A DNA stretch of 64,000 nucleotides, taken from Lonicera japonica. Taxonomy: Eukaryota > Streptophyta > Magnoliopsida > Dipsacales > Caprifoliaceae. The position numbers and the translations under genes are program-made. Below, in pieces: positions 11,861 to 23,479 of the stretch (position 1 is the first letter of the stretch; the number at the start of each line of letters is the position of its first letter). Under the pieces are notes generated by a model. It was not told the origin of the DNA, ran no database searches, and saw nothing but the letters and a program-made list of their open reading frames with translations. The stretch covers positions 46,809,715-46,873,714 of the forward strand of contig CM038467.1 in the NCBI GenBank assembly GCA_021464415.1, written 5' to 3'.

Positions 11861-12725
11861 GGTGTAATATGGAGTAAGAAAATACGCGGTTAAACATGCT
11901 GATGTAAAATATGCCTATAATGACATAATAAAAATGACCATCAGGCCCCTACAAAAGTGAAAGGAATTAAGTGAGTAGCGCAAAAAAAGTGATTTCTTTG
12001 GCAGTAATGAACCCTTCTGTTGGAGAAATGTATTTGTAGCAAGGCTTGTTATATGACAAACAATAAGTACAGGTGCACAATTTCTCCGATAAATACACCT
12101 CTCTTCCTTCCTTCATCCCCACACTTACTCTTTTATCTATGTAGAAACAAAATCCTCTTACTGCACAAATGTTGACTTTTCTTCTATCAAAGCTCGAGAT
12201 GCCCTGGTACTCTCGAAACTCAAGTTTACCACTCTTCATACTTCCCTTACTTCCTTATCCGTGGAGTGTATGTGGCATGGACGACTGACTTGGTAATTTA
12301 ACTATGCACGGTTTGTCTTTTTTTAGCCCCTCCGGGCTGACATCATTCGTTCAATCTGGCGATTGGTGGCGGAAGATCTGGCTATCGTCCCTTATCTGAT
12401 GTAATAGTTTTAGTTCGTGGGCTCAGAGCCCTCTAAGGCATGAATGAAGCTCGAGTTGCACTAGTGGCTGAGGATACGATGTGATTCTTTCCGGGGATAA
12501 GATGGGGTGCTAGATAGCAAATGTACTGATTGTTTGGTGTTCTGAACCACTGTTTATGAAGTTTGAAAAAGTGCTCTCTTTATGAAACAAAAAATTTTTT
12601 ATAATAATTAAACCGGGCCTGAAGTAACTTATCAGGTTGCCTACGTTCCCCGTGGTATTTCCTCTACAAGCAAAAGTGAGTTGGGGCTCAGGTTTACGTA
12701 GTTCTGGATTATACATGCTATTGCT
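11861..12725. other. Non-coding stretch after the pol remnant
   Basis: It lies between the end of the integrase remnant and the 69-bp array, within the Tat-like element. I see no domain, RNA gene or repeat that I can support. Confidence 0.4.
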
Positions 12726-12978
12726 TTAATAATAATATTTCTTGAATGTAGCGTCTGACCATCTATATCTGCGACTATTACCGATCCCCTTGTGTTGATT
12801 TTCTTTAACGATGTACGGCCCAGTTCTAAACTTTCCTTTCGGATCTCTTGTCGGCTTCTCTAACCTTTCTCAAAACTACATTGTTCTCACAAATACCCCG
12901 AGTCTTCACTTTTCGATTTTAAAGGGCCCATAATGACGATTCACGGCCTTCTGCCGTTTCTCATTTAGTGATGCTAAC
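12726..12978 (-). pseudogene. Integrase C-terminal remnant of the Tat-like element
   Basis: In frame on the minus strand it gives N-E-K-R-Q-K-A near the start, then after stops and frame slips K-P-T-R-D-P-K-G-K-F, then T-G-P-Y-I-V-K-E, ending K-K-Y-Y-Y and a TAA at 12726-12728. This is the pattern of the C-terminal tail of Ty3-gypsy integrases (a basic stretch, then GPY/F). The catalytic core and everything upstream in pol are absent. It directly follows gag, so one deletion removed protease through most of integrase. Confidence 0.6.
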
Positions 12979-12979
12979 T

Positions 12980-14606
12980 CACTTTAACGGGTTGTTCGCC
13001 ATATTTGGTCCGTTTGGTGCGGGGATTGTTCCTTCTTCGATTAGATCTTGGATGTGGTGTCTGAGGGCTAAACATCTATTTGTGTCATGGCCCACAGCTT
13101 GGCGGTATAAATAGTTCTCATTCATCCTCCAGGAAGAAGGGACGGGATTTGGTGGAGGACGAGGTTTAAGTGGAGTAACCAGGCCCGCATTCCGTAGCAG
13201 TTCAAGACTTTTGGTCAGGGTTGTGGGGAGGTTGCTGAATTTCTTATTTTTCTTGGGTTGATATGTATTGGAGGCTTCGGCTTGTATAGGCCACGTTAAT
13301 TGGGGTTGTTGCTGCTGAAAGGGGTTTTGCTAGTACGGATAAGAGCTTAGCTGGTTTACAACAGGGGTGGCCGTGCTATTTTCGGTATACGAGGCTTTCC
13401 TCATTTTGATTTTTGTTTTCCTGGCCAACTCTTCTTCTACTTGCGATCCCATGCTTAATAGTGCTCGAAAATGTGGGAATACGTGTTTTCCCATACAAGT
13501 CAATACAGCCGGAGTGAAGTTTTTTTGAATTATCTCCAATTGTTCTTCCTCGTCTGGTCGCTTGGACATCTGAGAGGCCATTTCTCTCCAACGGATAACA
13601 AAATCACTGAAGCTCTCTTTTTCACCTTGTTTGGCCATCTCTAAGTGTTTACGGGTGATTTCTAAATCTTCATTGGATCCGTATTTGGTCATGAATTCTT
13701 TGACGATATCCCCCCAAGTTTTCGTGTCGTGCCTCTCTAAATCAAAAAACCATCTCAGGGCTGCCCCCGTGAGAGTCATATGAAATGCTTTAGCTAACTC
13801 AGTCCTCCACAGCCAGATACTTGCATGGATCGGATATATGATTGCAGGTGTATTTTTTGGGGCGTGGTTCCAGTAAACTTGGTGATAGAGGGGAGCTTGA
13901 ACCCCGGAGGTAATCTTGCTTCAGGGTAGAGAGAGAAGGCATTTATATCCGTAATCTCGTATGCCCCTTTTATTAGAGAAACTCCTTTCTGCAGGACCCT
14001 CATCTGTTCCTTTAATTTCTTTATTTCTTCATTCTCTTTCGATATCTCGTCGGGCTGTTCTCGAGCTATGACTGATTCTGCATATACTGTCCAGAGTCGG
14101 TTTATATCTAGGTATTCATTGGGAGGGGCTACCGGGGCTGGTGGTAGGAGAGATTGTGCAGGGATTTTTGGCCATTGCGGGTGCTGAATGTCGAAACACG
14201 GTTGGACTTGGGGTTGCGGCCAGATGATGGGTGGCTCTTGTTGTTGATAAGTGGGGCCGGAGTCCGGGGCCCATTGGTTCTGGTTATTGGGGTCAGTTCT
14301 AATGGGGTCGGTTGGGATAGGACCCGTTTGCTGTGGGTTGGTGCCTTGGACTGGGGGGAGTACTTGTGATGATTGCCCTTGATTCGGATCTTGATTCAGT
14401 GGTAGTCGTTCAAACCCCGGTGGTGCAGTTCGTTCGGCTGACAATTCTTCTATTCGAATTCGGGTGCCCTGTTGCTCTATAGTGAGGCTTGCAAGATTCT
14501 TACTGACGGTCATTAGTAAACGATGCATCTCGGCTAAGGTTGGCTGAACTATTGATGCCTCGGCTAGGCTCTACTCTATTTCTTGGTTCTCACGTCCCTC
14601 CGTCAT
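12980..14606 (-). pseudogene. Degraded gag of the Tat-like element
   Basis: The start codon is at 14604-14606, followed by an in-frame TAG at 14571-14573, a long open stretch to 13794, a frame change, a second open stretch 13779-13330, a stop, and a readable tail to about 12985. The first part is rich in proline and glutamine. The second has the plant retrotransposon gag core (A-L-R-W-F near its start, then a W-x-D-I-V-K-E-F segment). The tail contains G-H-D-T-N-R-C and R-H-H-I-Q-D-L-I-E-E-G, usual at the end of Ogre-type gag. No intact protein could be made. Gag would form the particle that packages element RNA. Confidence 0.7.
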
Positions 14607-15715
14607 TGTGGATTACTCGGTCTTACTAATCTTCTGGTATAATCTCGGCCGGTTCAACCTTCCAGATTGTAGGGTTGTAGATATATCATATAGCGGAGAT
14701 GAAGGAACACTAAAGTGTGATTCATTTCTGCCAAGAGATACCACAAAAAAAGAAAAATAACAAAAACCAAGTTTCGGGTGTTTGTAAAGACAAGTCAACA
14801 ACAACTTGAGTGAATTCCCGGTGGGAGTTTAGGGTAGGCAGCAAAGTGCTCCTTGGGTTACTCTATTTGTCCCGAATTTTGAAAAACTCATCTTTTAATT
14901 TTATGAAAATTGGGAATATCTCTCCTTTTGAGTTGCTTTTCATGGGAGATGTACCGGGGAAACTCACAACGAGGTGATCTCGATGTAAATTTCTACGACG
15001 GAGGTTGGTCAGCTTCCGGTCATACTCGCCAATATCTAGGGGAGATATACATGACAAGGCCCTATACGGTACGAACTCCTCACGGTTAATAAAAAGATAA
15101 GAGTGTTCTATCTTAACTCTTCCTATATGCAACGCAGGTGTAATGGAAGGTTAAGGCTTCAGGCTCCCTCCTATTTGGCAAGACCTCGCGATATACCCCA
15201 GGAGCGGGTACGTGCAAGAATCTTTTGATATACTTCCCGGGTACGTGAGTGTTCTCGTCACTCGATATACCTCGGGGGCGTACTTGGCCAAGGAGAGTGG
15301 AAGTAAATGCTTTCGGTTTATTTTGGCCCAAGCAAGCCAACTCCCTACTCACTTATAATACTTCCGAGGGTTTGGGGTAAAAATCACACTCGTAAGATCC
15401 ATGCATGAATAGTGATGTGCGTGAAAACAAGAGTTTTCGAAAGGTTTAATTGTAAATATCTATCTTCGAAGTGTATTTTAAAAACGCCATTTTTATTGGA
15501 AAATTTTCTTCACAATCAATTTAACAAGTAGGGAAAATCCTAAACATATGTCTATGTAAATGAATGGACTCTACTGCGCCTCTAGGTCAAGTCAACAATA
15601 AAATCCAGGCGCCACGTTAGAGGGGCTTAAAAAGGCAGGTAGGGAAAGCAGTAAAAGCATGCATTTCAACATATTATAAACAAAAGTCCACATATAAGAG
15701 CATAATTTTCTTATG
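14607..15715 (-). other. 5' leader of the Tat-like element
   Basis: About 1.1 kb lies between the primer-binding site and gag with no gag-like coding. It holds hairpin module copy 3, so that module would be in the untranslated leader of the element RNA. Confidence 0.55.
15299..15365. repeat. 67-bp hairpin module, copy 3 (leader)
   Basis: The same length and ends as the LTR copies, but placed in the leader between primer site and gag, outside either LTR. One base in the inner stem region differs (TTTATTTTGGCC against TTTATGTTGGCC), which weakens the inner stem. Confidence 0.7.
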
Positions 15716-15735
15716 GTCCCCAACAGAGTCGCCAC
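15716..15735 (-). promoter_or_regulatory. Primer-binding site of the Tat-like element
   Basis: The minus strand reads GGCGACTCTGTTGGGGACC immediately inside the 5' LTR. It is the primer site type of Ogre/Tat elements, usually assigned to tRNA-Arg. It fixes element orientation and the LTR boundary. Confidence 0.75.
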
Positions 15736-16373
15736 TGCGAGAATCCGCAAATGCGACCCCATGTTCTCAGCCTCTAGTTTGGGAGTCTGAAACATCGAAA
15801 AGTATTTCGTTGTTCCATTTGCTTCTATGTGTTGATAATTCATATTGGGTGTCCCTCTATCCTATTTCTAGATGCAAAAGGGTTCGTTCAGAGTCGCCAG
15901 TACGTTTTACAAGAAAACGGAAAAAATAGTTGTGTAAGAGAAAAGGCTACAGATAAGCCTTTCTTTACACGTTTGTCTACAAAACCAGGATTCTATAAGG
16001 TTCGGGAACTATATTACGGTTTGGGAAGGTGTTAAGCACCCATTCCGCCCTTTCGGTCTCTAGTGGTCTTATATGTTTATTCTATATTGGAAAACTTGGA
16101 TGCTTTTACTGGTATTCTACTGCTTTCTGGAAATAACTTATGAAAACCTAATTTTGGAAAAAACGGGGAAAGGGATGAAAACCTTGTATTCCATAATCCG
16201 ATGTTTTAGTTTTGCTGAAATCTGGTAGGGTGCTCTAGTGTGCGGGTGAGTTCCGGACTCGATGTGAATTCTATAGACCTTTAATTAAAGTTAAACAAGT
16301 AATAAACTCGATTAAAATAATAAACAAGTATGCATATAATAAACTCAAATAAAAGAAAGGGTCGGAGGATAGT

Positions 16374-16440
16374 GGAAGTAAATGCTTTCGGTTTATGTTG
16401 GCCCAAGCAAGCCAACTCCCTACTCACTTATAATACTTCC
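16374..16440. repeat. 67-bp hairpin module, copy 4
   Basis: The LTR counterpart of copy 2, nearly identical and again exactly 67 bp. Confidence 0.7.
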
Positions 16441-16579
16441 GAAAATAAACAAGTACGTATATATAATAAACTTTAATTAAACAAGTCTAGCTAATAAACT
16501 TTAATAAAATAAAGACATATATAATAAACTTAAAGCAAGTACGCATATAATAAGCTTAATTAAAATAAGACAAACATAA

Positions 16580-16580
<1 letters not shown>

Positions 16581-16660
<80 letters not shown>
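16581..16660. repeat. AAT microsatellite, about 27 units
   Basis: It matches the position of the run at 8059-8153 in the other LTR. Confidence 0.95.
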
Positions 16661-16662
<2 letters not shown>

Positions 16663-17112
16663 GAAAGGGTCAAAAGATTACCTTCCCGACGATAATATAA
16701 ATACAAGAAAAGCGGGCAGAACTCCAGCGTTGGCAAAGACTGACACTCCGGATATAAACTTTATACTGAAAAGCTTCTTATTTTCTAAGAACCTAAAAAT
16801 TAACTAGAACATAATTCTCAACATCTCTAATAAAAAAAGTAGGAGAATCTTATACTAATGAGAATTATGGGTTCAATGGCTAAAAAAGCTCTTATATGAT
16901 CCTTCTCATTTTGCTTTCCTTTAAAACACAAGCCTTAGGCCCTTATTTTATAAGGAAACCCAAGGCCTCACTTTTCACTCCCATCCAATGTGGGATGAAA
17001 AAGTGGGCAAAACAAGAAAAATGCAAAATAAGCCTAAAAATGCCAAATTACCCAAAATCAAAACTTAAGCTTAAAAAAGGAGAATGACTAAAAATAGGGT
17101 GTCTACAACCTC

Positions 17113-18992
17113 CTTCTTTTTCCATGCATGGTTTAGGGACTTTCACCAATGGGCGGCAATTAAGAGGCCTGTCTTTGAGTCACGCGGTAGCTACCCGGTG
17201 CTCGGTCCAATAATCCAGCCCATATGTGTGATAGCAATAACTGGGAATATCATTTATATTCATAATGAATATCTTCATCAACATCACACATATGGCATAT
17301 CACATATGTAAATACAATCCATCACAGCCCACTATACATTCATCGTAATCAAAGTAAGCGTTATTATCATGCTTCATGTCCATAATCTTAACATTATTTG
17401 TTAATTCACACTTTACGGCCAATTGGTTCATTAGTGGTGCTAGATGTCTCATTGTGATATCATCGCTCATATTCTATGGCCAATTATGTACAATCTGTAA
17501 TTTATGCCTTATAGCATAATAATACGACTTTATGAGTTTTAGCAGCTCATATACTACATCCTACTCCATGCAAGTACCATTTCCTATAATTCTCACCTTA
17601 ACCGGTAACTTTACGGTACATTAATCTCCTACCATTATTACTAAGGCAGCCTACACCCCACAAAGCGGTAATCACAACACACAAGAGTGGAATATCTAAG
17701 GTTTGACACAAAATTATAGTCCAATGCGCACATGTGTACAAGTATCCCAAAACTTTGCTATAGCTAGCTTATGTCGTTGTGGACTTTGTGCAATTCTCAA
17801 GGATAATGATTTATATACATATCAACTAGCATAATGGTGCATCTTTATAGTTTATAATCCATAAACAACCCTTAATCATGCACAAATCCCGAAATCCCCA
17901 ATTCATGATTCATACACCTAGCTAACAAGTGGGTGTGATGTGCAGGTGCAAGTTTGTGGCTTATAACATGAAATAAATCACTCATACATGATGTTTGGAT
18001 GATAATTTACTCATACACATCACTAATTCAACTCTAACCCAACCAAATCCACATGAGCATGCAAACATACCTAAGGTTTCAAGAAAATACCCATTTGTGA
18101 TAGAAATCTCTAAATCAACACATAATACTTTGAAAAACAAGTTTATGATTAGTGTTCCCACCTAATTGAAGCTTCATCCTCAAATTGATGATGCGTGGTC
18201 CCAAATTCTAAACCCTAATCCCGAGCTCAAGCTGCCATGGATGAGGAGGAAGGATGAAGAAGATGAATAGTTGTTTAAAAGAGGGGTGTGATGATTTTTG
18301 AGCTTAATCTATGGATAAGGGGTGAAAATCCACCAAAACCCTCAAGAATTTCCTCACTCTATCTTTCTCCAGAAGCTCTTGTGAGTGGTGGTGAATGAGG
18401 AAGAAGAATGGAGAAGAACGTATATATATAAACTATTGCTTAAATTCTCGAGTTACTATTCACACGCACCACTTTTGGAACTTGCAGCACTGAACTTTGG
18501 ATGACCATAACTTCTCGCTCAAAATTCCAATTGAGATGATCTTTATGTCCACGAAAAGCTTATTCAAAGCTTTACAAGTCTCTAAGAGGAAGTCTCTCAA
18601 GTTCAGGACGGATAATTCCCAAAAATTGACAAAGTCAGCGCATTAATGTTACTGAATGAACAACTGATAATGATTTGCCTATTTTGCGCTCAGTTTCGAC
18701 CTAGTAGGAGTCTAAATTTTCCTTTAGCCAAAACACGAAAGTTGTAGATTGCCTAAAAGTATAGACCCCAACGTGGACGGAAAGTTAATCTGGCACGAAA
18801 TGAAGTCAACTCGAACCACCCGAAATGACTTACGGATATTCTAACATGCTTAAATATATTAGTATAACTCGTTGCAAGTCTTCGAGCCATTCCGATCCTT
18901 TCAAAGCAAAATATGGCTATTCGGAATCCACTTCTACCTTACACGTGACCTATATCGCAATTCCGAGAAATAGAGAGATACAAAGTGTTACA
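17113..18992 (-). mobile_element. Start portion of a gypsy-type LTR, right of the Tat insertion
   Basis: On the minus strand it starts TGTAACACTTTG at 18992 and runs left to the Tat target site, resuming at 6072-5411. Its contents follow the pattern of the other long LTRs here, including the AGTGTTCCCACCT segment at about 18150 (compare about 22212 and, inverted, 28490). It sits in what was an intron of DUF1995 copy D: sequence right of 18992 matches 37290-37440 of copy A. Confidence 0.55.
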
Positions 18993-19304
18993 CATTGTCT
19001 AGTTTTTTTAATGTTCCCCTTTGACATAACCCACAGCTTTTTACGTAACTCTTTGAGATTCTCCCGCATGCATGGGGAAAAATCTAACTATACTAAAAAC
19101 ATGGGGTACATCTAAGTTCACATTTAAAATCAAGGGCAAAGTAAAAACAGCCCTCAAGAAATAGGAACTCAAGCTAAAGAACTCGGGAAGGCCTCACCCT
19201 GATTTTGATGTTCATATTATACTAATAACAAACTCAGTAATCCATAAGTTAGCCACCAAATAGCATTCAAGGAATTGTAAGCCTGAGTCCTTTTTAAAAC
19301 ATAT

Positions 19305-19396
19305 AATGGTTCTTATTCCTCTTGATCGAAGACACAAAAGTTGTAACTGCTTTACTTGACTGTCTAACTACACCCTCCAAATTAGAAGGCAAGTAA
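19305..19396 (-). pseudogene. DUF1995 gene copy D, single decayed exon
   Basis: It corresponds to exon z of copy A (37628-37715). The readable start is L-P-S-N-L-E-G-V-V-R-Q-S-S, against L-P-S-D-L-E-G-A-V-R-Q-S-S in copy A. It is 92 bp instead of 88, so the frame is lost in its second half, and the donor GT is now AT. Flanks match copy A intron and upstream DNA. No other exon of this copy remains: to the left is an LTR. Confidence 0.75.
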
Positions 19397-19599
19397 CTAA
19401 AACACAAATTGCAACAAAAGTCAGTTCCCATTTTCTCAACTTCATTAACATAATTAAATATATGTAGCCAACAAATCAGACATGTACTAGTCTGCCAAAA
19501 AAACACAAAACATGCAGTTCGGCTCATACCGCATACAAATATTTTTATATAAAATATACAATGACATCCAACTGATATCAACTTGTCAATTAAATTTGG

Positions 19600-20690
19600 A
19601 ATGCAATTGTATTATTATCAATATTTATTACTTATAATCATTCAATTAGGTGTTAATTGAATGATCCCTTGATTATGGGATCGTGTAGATCTTTGTTGCT
19701 TTTTGGCTTTAATTTAGTTCTCATATTTGGATTCTAATTACACCTCGTATATAAATATAAAGATTCTCTATCAATTTGAACAAGATCAACCAATAACTTG
19801 GAAGGTTTTATCCCTCCCTTTAACCCCTATTTTTACTAATAACTTGGAAGGTTTTATCCCTCCCTTTAACCCCTGTTTTGGGCTATTCCCTTATTAGTAC
19901 TCTAATGGTCGAAAGCCCCTCTAGTGTGTTCGGAAGCATATTTGTGACGCCCTGAGGGATGAGTACTCCCTTGTGTGGAGGAATGGTAGCTCGAGCGATG
20001 AGTACTCCCTTGTGTGGAGGAATGGTAGCTCAAAGGGGGCATCCCACACCGGAAGTTGGGGGATCCTTAGAGACCCATATAAGTAAGATATGGTCGCTAA
20101 TTAAGTACGAGGCCCCTTGGGACGCGGTTGGAGCCGGTCGCCAGGACAAAACCGTGAGGGCGGGTGTTCGATCCCGTGCCAGAGCGGACAATATCGCCGC
20201 TGCGTACTCTGATACCAGGACGAGGCCTTTTGGGTAGCTCACTGGCTTCGAATTCCATGAGAACTCCGAAGTTAAGCGTGCTTGGACCAGACAAATCCCA
20301 GGATGGGTGACCCCTTGGGAAGCTGGTCGTGAGCTCCAAGAAACAAAGCCGTGAGGGTAGATGTCCTGGGGTTGAGACCTGGCTAGGACGCTACCCAGAG
20401 CAGACAATATCGTACTGAGGTGGGATCGGGTCATTACAATATTTCTTAGACTGTTGTGGCACATTTTTGGCATTTTCTCTTCATCTCTTTCTATATTTGA
20501 GATTATATCATGCCCTTACTTTATCTATAGTAATATAACTCATGCAAGCTACGTTGGATCTAAAAATGATGGTCAATCAAGATTTGGCTTATGTAATTTA
20601 TATGGTAATTATTAATTATTCAATCTCATGAAAAAGTAAAAAGCAATATGTAGTTTCTAGACTTCAGCAGAAGCTGGATACTTGTGAGTT
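19600..20690. repeat. Upstream region of copy D, duplicated at 38220-38740
   Basis: Excluding the Cassandra-like LTR (19943-20438), this matches 38220-38740 upstream of copy A, for example the shared GATTATATCATGCCCTTACT. It contains a local duplication of ACTTGGAAGGTTTTATCCCT (near 19796 and 19842). Non-coding. Confidence 0.7.
19943..20438 (+). mobile_element. Cassandra-like LTR with 5S rRNA-derived segment, TSD ATATT
   Basis: A 496-bp insertion starting TGTGACGCCC and ending GGGTCATTACA, with ATATT at 19938-19942 and 20439-20443; the copy A duplicate lacks it. Positions about 20255-20335 resemble the 3' two-thirds of plant 5S rRNA (GAACTCCGAAGTTAAGCG, then GGATGGGTGACC). 5S-bearing LTRs are the mark of Cassandra TRIM elements. 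It also has a B-box-like GTTCGATCCC near 20168 and a CTCTGATACCA (reverse of an initiator-tRNA primer site) near 20208. The motif GACAATATCG occurs twice (near 20187 and 20404), suggesting internal rearrangement. Not a functional 5S gene. Confidence 0.7.
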
Positions 20691-20699
20691 CCTTTAGGT

Positions 20700-23459
20700 T
20701 TTTGATGCTCATTATGGGATTTTGATCCATAAGACCCGGTTAATCAAGGAAGCCGTCGCTCACAACGGTAAATGTGGTGTAAAATTTATAATTTAGGAAA
20801 AACATTAGCAAGTATTACTCATTCTTAATGTGGTATGAGTAAAAAAAATATATCAATATAAACAAAAGAAGTTGTACGTTAGATTTTTACAAAAAAAAAT
20901 CAGCATGGTCTCCTCTATTTTACGAATAACCAAATCCTGTATAAATGATACTCATCAAATCATTTCTCAAACAAACACAATCGTTGAAGAAAAGTCCATT
21001 CGTAGTCCAACCATGTTTAACTAAAGTAGTCAATTAATCTGTACAACTTATTTAAAACTCCAAATACAACTTGATTAGAAAATTCAAAGTAAAATGAATT
21101 CTTATATCCAAAATACAGCATGGAAGGAAATACCACCAAGGTATATTCATATCAAAAGTAGGCACTAGTTTTATAGCATCGTATGATACTTATTACTTTG
21201 TCCATCCACAAGACATGTGTAATTGGTAGTTTAGACTTGTCCTAGTTATGTTCCGTCCGTGGGAACAATAATGTAACTGGTAGTTCGGACTTGTCCCAGT
21301 TATGTTCCTTCCACTGGAACAACGGTAATATGGCTACCATAGCCAAGTCTCTTATATGACGTAATGGATCAACTAGGTATAATTATCTATTGTGCACAGT
21401 TTGGCTCCCATAGCCAAGTCCTCCCAAAGAACACCTAGCGACAAGCCTTCCATAGGCTAATGTATAATGATAATCATATCTATGCAATTAAAGTGTCCTA
21501 TCCAACTGGTATAACGATAGTGCCTGATAAAGGTAAAGCCGTGAATAAATCTCAAAACCAAAATGAGATATAAAAACTAGTAATAATCCCATCCATAAGG
21601 AAAAATATAACAACCTTCCATAGGTTTAGAAATCCCATCAAATAGCAAAGTAGTAGTAAAGTTCCATACTTTACAAAAAAATATTAAGCTAATCATTATT
21701 GTTCATGTGTTCAATATATCATTACCATATGATATCTAAATCAAATCTCAACAAATATCATTTTATAAGTTCTAGTACCCAATTTACAAGATAAACCCAC
21801 AATTGTTACTTTTTACAAACATATGCGCATATATCCATAATTTAGAAAAGTGTGGGTTTAAGCCATTTTATACCAATCATGTGTAATATCCATATGGTAG
21901 TCATATACATGTTTTTTGGAAACCATTTCCATCCAAAACCCCACATCAAATCCATCTATAATGGTGTATAACTAGTGTTACAAAACTATTTACGCTATGG
22001 TGGGATTAAGGTCTAACCATAAGAAACTATGACCTGCAAGTGGGGATTTTGGCTTGATTATGAAATTGAGTTTGTATTAAGTGTTCATACATCAAAAGAA
22101 ATCATAAATTGTAACCTCAAACCCGTGCATGCAAGCCAATCACTATCCATAACAAAATTTCCAATTTATTAGTAATAAGAACATGTAACAAGCAATACTT
22201 TGAAAAATAAATTTAATACTAGTGTTCCCACCTCAATTTGATGATGACCTACATGGCTGGAATTTATACTACTCGAAGAATCCCTAAGCTGCTCAAACTG
22301 AATAAGATAAAGAAAATGATGGAGATGAAGAACAATTGTGATTCTTGCTCAATCTTGAACCCAAGGTGAAAACCCTCTCAAATCTCCCCAGAATCCGCAG
22401 ACATCCTCACTCAGGGGTTCTGAATTGGTAGTGTATTGATAATGCTCCATATTTGGGGATTTTGGGGCATAAATGAAATTAAAATCAAGTCAAAGGGTTA
22501 AATATGGATCAAACCCGATTGATAAAAATTTCTGATTCTCTGTTCTTATTTTTAGAATAAATTTTCACTCAGAACTCTGATTGATGCACCATTTTTTCCT
22601 AATTAAAGCTAACTCGGAGGTATATAACTTTTGTCGCTGGTAGTTTTTCCAAATCCCTAGCATATTGGTGCCAGAAATTCGTCAAAAATAGTAATATGCC
22701 AAAATATATCCTGCTGCATTTTCTAATGCAAGCAGATTTTACTTAATTTGCTTACTTTGCACTTAATTATGACCCACGAGGAGTGTGAATTGAGTCTCGG
22801 TCAAAAAAATGGAAGTTGTATGATGGATCAAAATCTAACTAATGGCAGAAACATGGAGTTATTTTTCTATCGTATGAGGAAGTTATGAGCTTTCAAAGTT
22901 CGGGAAAAACTTATTTTGCCAATAAGGTCAATTTTTACCGTTGGCCTACCAAATTCAACCTCGGCTTTCTAAATTGCATTTCAACCATACACTAATATGT
23001 AATATCACTAATGTCACATGTAAGAAGTTTTGAATACACACGAAGATGCCAGGAATCAAAAATGATTACCCGAAGCAAGCCAAGTGATATAAATGTGACT
23101 AAGGAGCAATTGGACGTCCAATACTCATTCAGACAATCCGAATTGCATTGCAACTTTACACGCATACATATTATAAATAATAGGACCCTTAGAATCTATC
23201 TGTATTATAAAAGTATGCTCGTAATTGAATTTGACCACTCAAAGCCACAAAGGAGAATAAATCACTCTTACAAATTGTTTACGTCTCAATACTCAATTGG
23301 GCCATCCAATACATGGTGCAATTAAGCACTAAAGTCCAATCAAACTAATTGGATGTGCAAAAGGTGTTCAAAACATAAAAATCATCCCGAGTCTAGAACT
23401 CACTACCCATAGTGCAACTATGGGAGGATTTATCGGGCTGTGGAGGCACCAGCGTTATA
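20700..23459 (-). mobile_element. Long gypsy-type LTR of the right arm
   Basis: On the minus strand it starts TATAACGC at 23459 (TGTAACAC in the left arm) and ends near 20700, where GATTAACCGGGTCT parallels GATTAACTGGGTCT before the end of the LTR at 31221. 22380-23459 is the inverted partner of the left arm and contains the empty site of the solo LTR. No internal region or second LTR is attached. The open frame at 23011-23325 is not coding in any recognised sense. Confidence 0.55.
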
Positions 23460-23479
23460 GGATTCAACGTGCACTTTAG

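Larger units (their letters stand above)
6073..17107 (-). mobile_element. Non-autonomous Tat/Ogre-like Ty3-gypsy element with ACCTC target duplication
   Basis: An 11,035-bp element is flanked by ACCTC at 6068-6072 and 17108-17112. It starts (minus strand) TGTAGACACCC at 17107 and ends in TCTCACA at 6073. In element order it has a 5' LTR (15736-17107), primer-binding site, leader, degraded gag (14606-12980), a remnant of the integrase C-terminus (about 12978-12726), a long non-coding 3' region with tandem repeats, and a 3' LTR (8643-6073). Protease, reverse transcriptase, RNase H and most of integrase are missing, so it could only move with help from another element. Recognition rests on the primer site, the LTR termini and the gag and integrase remnants. 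Confidence 0.8.
15736..17107 (-). repeat. 5' LTR of the Tat-like element (1372 bp)
   Basis: It runs from TGTAGACACCC (minus strand, 17107) to TCTCGCA at 15736, next to the primer site. Compared with the 3' LTR it lacks 1152 bp, the junction lying at a shared ATCTG (about 16220-16224), so the loss looks like a microhomology deletion. That deletion removed the six-palindrome cluster and module copy 1. Confidence 0.8.

Noticed and set aside
20255..20335. A functional 5S rRNA gene
   Set aside because: Only part of the 5S sequence is there, with several changes, and it lies inside a transposed LTR with its own target duplication.
20030..20473. 147- and 80-codon frames over the Cassandra-like LTR
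   Set aside because: They fall on the 5S-like and promoter-like LTR sequence; GC-rich composition leaves them open by chance.
23011..23325. 104-codon plus-strand frame
   Set aside because: Lies wholly in a gypsy-type LTR; the inverted left-arm counterpart does not keep it open.
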